Source: an uncultured Sphingomonadales bacterium (lineage in GTDB: Bacteria; Pseudomonadota; Alphaproteobacteria; Sphingomonadales; Sphingomonadaceae). Taken from it: 6,364 nt of DNA. Positions 5,878 through 6,364 of the stretch are shown piece by piece. A program made the position numbers and the translations under genes. Below the pieces are notes generated by a model. That model searched no databases. It worked only from the letters and a program-made list of their open reading frames with translations, and was not told the DNA's origin. Location of the stretch: assembly GCA_903911985.1 (NCBI GenBank), contig CAIWFP010000300.1:1-6364 (forward strand), given 5' to 3'. The stretch's first letter is position 1, and every line of letters starts with the position of its first letter.

Positions 5878-6144
5878 TCAAACCCCGGGCGGGGGAGGGG
5901 CTTTATGGGTGGCGCCGGATTGGCGCAGGACCAGCCAGATGCGGATGGCGCTGGCCAGACCCGGCGGGGTGGGCCCGGCAATCCGCTCCACATCGATTCG
6001 CGCCACCAGCGCGTTGACCGGCACCCCTTCCGCCCCTGCCGCCTCGCGCAGCATCCGCCAGAACAGCGGCTCCAGGCTGATCGAGGTCTTGTGCCCGGCG
6101 ATCTCCACCGAGTGCTTCACCGGGGGGTGGTAGGGGGTTTCCAT
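5878..6144 (-). CDS. Ribbon-helix-helix (RHH_4-type) protein, putative DNA-binding regulator
   Basis: An 88-residue protein whose core, KHSVEIAGHKTSISLEPLFW (10-29), matches the N-terminal strand and first helix of the small alphaproteobacterial ribbon-helix-helix family (Pfam RHH_4, from memory). It continues with MLREAAGAEGVPVNALVARID (31-51) and SAIRIWLVLR (65-74). RHH proteins dimerise and insert a two-stranded sheet into the DNA major groove, usually at inverted repeats; some members of this family have no known target. The linker GPTPPG (57-62) before SAIR and the Pro-rich tail (APPPPGV) look longer than usual. Start choice: ATG 6142-6144 sits just before the family core but has no Shine-Dalgarno, being preceded by a pyrimidine tract. 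GTG 6201 would add 19 Pro-rich residues and GTG 6120 would remove eight; neither has a ribosome site. The glycine-zipper gene follows on the same strand. Confidence 0.8.
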   Translation of the reverse strand: METPYHPPVKHSVEIAGHKTSISLEPLFWRMLREAAGAEGVPVNALVARIDVERIAGPTPPGLASAIRIWLVLRQSGATHKAPPPPGV

Positions 6145-6171
6145 CAGGGCAGGGTAGCAGGGGGGAAGGGG
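6122..6171 (+). other. G-run cluster, potential G-quadruplex, over the RHH gene start
   Basis: On the plus strand there are six runs of three or more G's: 6122-6127, 6133-6137, 6147-6149, 6152-6154, 6160-6165 and 6168-6171. The last four, with loops of two, five and two bases, fit the canonical G3+ N1-7 quadruplex pattern. They end two bases upstream of the RHH ATG on the template strand of that gene, so its mRNA leader is C-rich. Folding is not shown by sequence alone. Confidence 0.45.
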
Positions 6172-6176
6172 AAGAT

Positions 6177-6197
6177 GCGAGGGGATTATCCCCTCGC
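6177..6197. promoter_or_regulatory. 21-bp perfect palindrome upstream of the RHH gene
   Basis: GCGAGGGGAT (6177-6186) and ATCCCCTCGC (6188-6197) are exact inverted copies around a single T at 6187. The site lies 32 bases upstream of the chosen RHH ATG. Read on the minus strand, its centre contains GATAAT, five of six matches to a -10 hexamer, but I find no good -35 at the right distance. There is no T-run after it on either strand, which argues against an intrinsic terminator. An operator for a dimeric regulator is the natural reading. Confidence 0.5.
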
Positions 6198-6364
6198 GCA
6201 CCCGGAACGTTCTGCGCGTGCAAAATCGAAATTGGAAAGTGCTGGCGATGGAGGTCTAATATCTTGGGTGCCACGTCGATTGTAGGGGCGGGAAAATGGT
6301 GGTTGGTTTTCTTTGGGTTTTGTCCGGCTGTTGTTGCTGGGCATTGTGGCATGGGTTCGGGACC
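6198..6364. other. Right-end stretch without a defensible gene
   Basis: No complete gene or RNA can be supported here. The left part has a short palindrome, GAACGTTC (6205-6212), inside a GCGCA (6196-6200) and TGCGC (6213-6217) pair. From about 6220 the sequence becomes visibly less GC-rich and, past 6286, rich in G and T on the plus strand. All three plus frames are open at the edge, and one from 6286 reads as hydrophobic (FVRLLLLGIVAWVRD), so the start of a plus-strand gene is possible but unproven. Confidence 0.4.

Noticed and set aside
6177..6197. Palindrome read as an intrinsic terminator
   Set aside because: Neither strand has a T-run after the stem, and no gene ends just upstream of it on either strand within the window.
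6205..6223. GAACGTTC plus following GTTC as an alphaproteobacterial LexA box
   Set aside because: The expected pattern is GTTC-N7-GTTC. Here the second half seven bases on is GCAA, so the spacing rule fails.
6315..6364. End of the window as a tRNA (a GGTTCGGGACC stretch resembling a T-arm)
   Set aside because: No acceptor stem, D-arm or anticodon arm can be placed around it, and the window ends there.

Overview
The window is GC-rich chromosomal DNA, with codons strongly biased to G or C at the third position. It looks like an alphaproteobacterium, most likely a sphingomonad (Novosphingobium/Sphingobium type). That placement is inferred from the style of the housekeeping proteins (ThrRS, GalU, MurA), an ABHD10-like hydrolase of a kind shared by alphaproteobacteria and mitochondria, and a small RHH_4-type ribbon-helix-helix protein. 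No transposase, integrase, phage gene, CRISPR array, tRNA or rRNA is visible. Coding density is high, and the region reads as core genome, not an island.

Layout, left to right. (1) The first 725 bases carry the N-terminal 241 codons of thrS on the minus strand, cut by the window edge. (2) Divergent from it is a plus-strand pair: an ABHD10-like alpha/beta hydrolase (852-1640) and, 15 bases later in the same reading frame, an exported TPR-type protein (1656-2528). (3) Converging on that pair, with overlapping stop codons, is a minus-strand pair: galU (3154-4062) followed by a secreted SH3-like protein (2522 to about 3142). (4) A 130-base divergent region with two interlocking inverted repeats separates galU from murA (4193-5476, plus). 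(5) Converging on murA are two small minus-strand genes: a secreted glycine-zipper protein (5511-5795) and, upstream of it, a ribbon-helix-helix protein (5878-6144). (6) The last 220 bases hold a G-run cluster, a 21-bp perfect palindrome and an AT-richer stretch with no gene I can defend.

How the genes fit together. GalU makes UDP-glucose for envelope polysaccharide and MurA commits UDP-GlcNAc to peptidoglycan, so the divergent galU/murA pair is an envelope-precursor node. The SH3-like and glycine-zipper proteins both appear exported and may act at the cell wall or outer membrane; that is inference from signal peptides and domain type. ThrRS serves translation. The hydrolase probably acts on thioesters or esters in the cytoplasm.

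I found no convincing undescribed biological system. The signals most worth a second look are non-coding: the interlocking inverted repeats between galU and murA, and the palindrome plus G-run cluster in front of the RHH gene. Next come the start-site oddities of murA, the SH3-like gene and the RHH gene.
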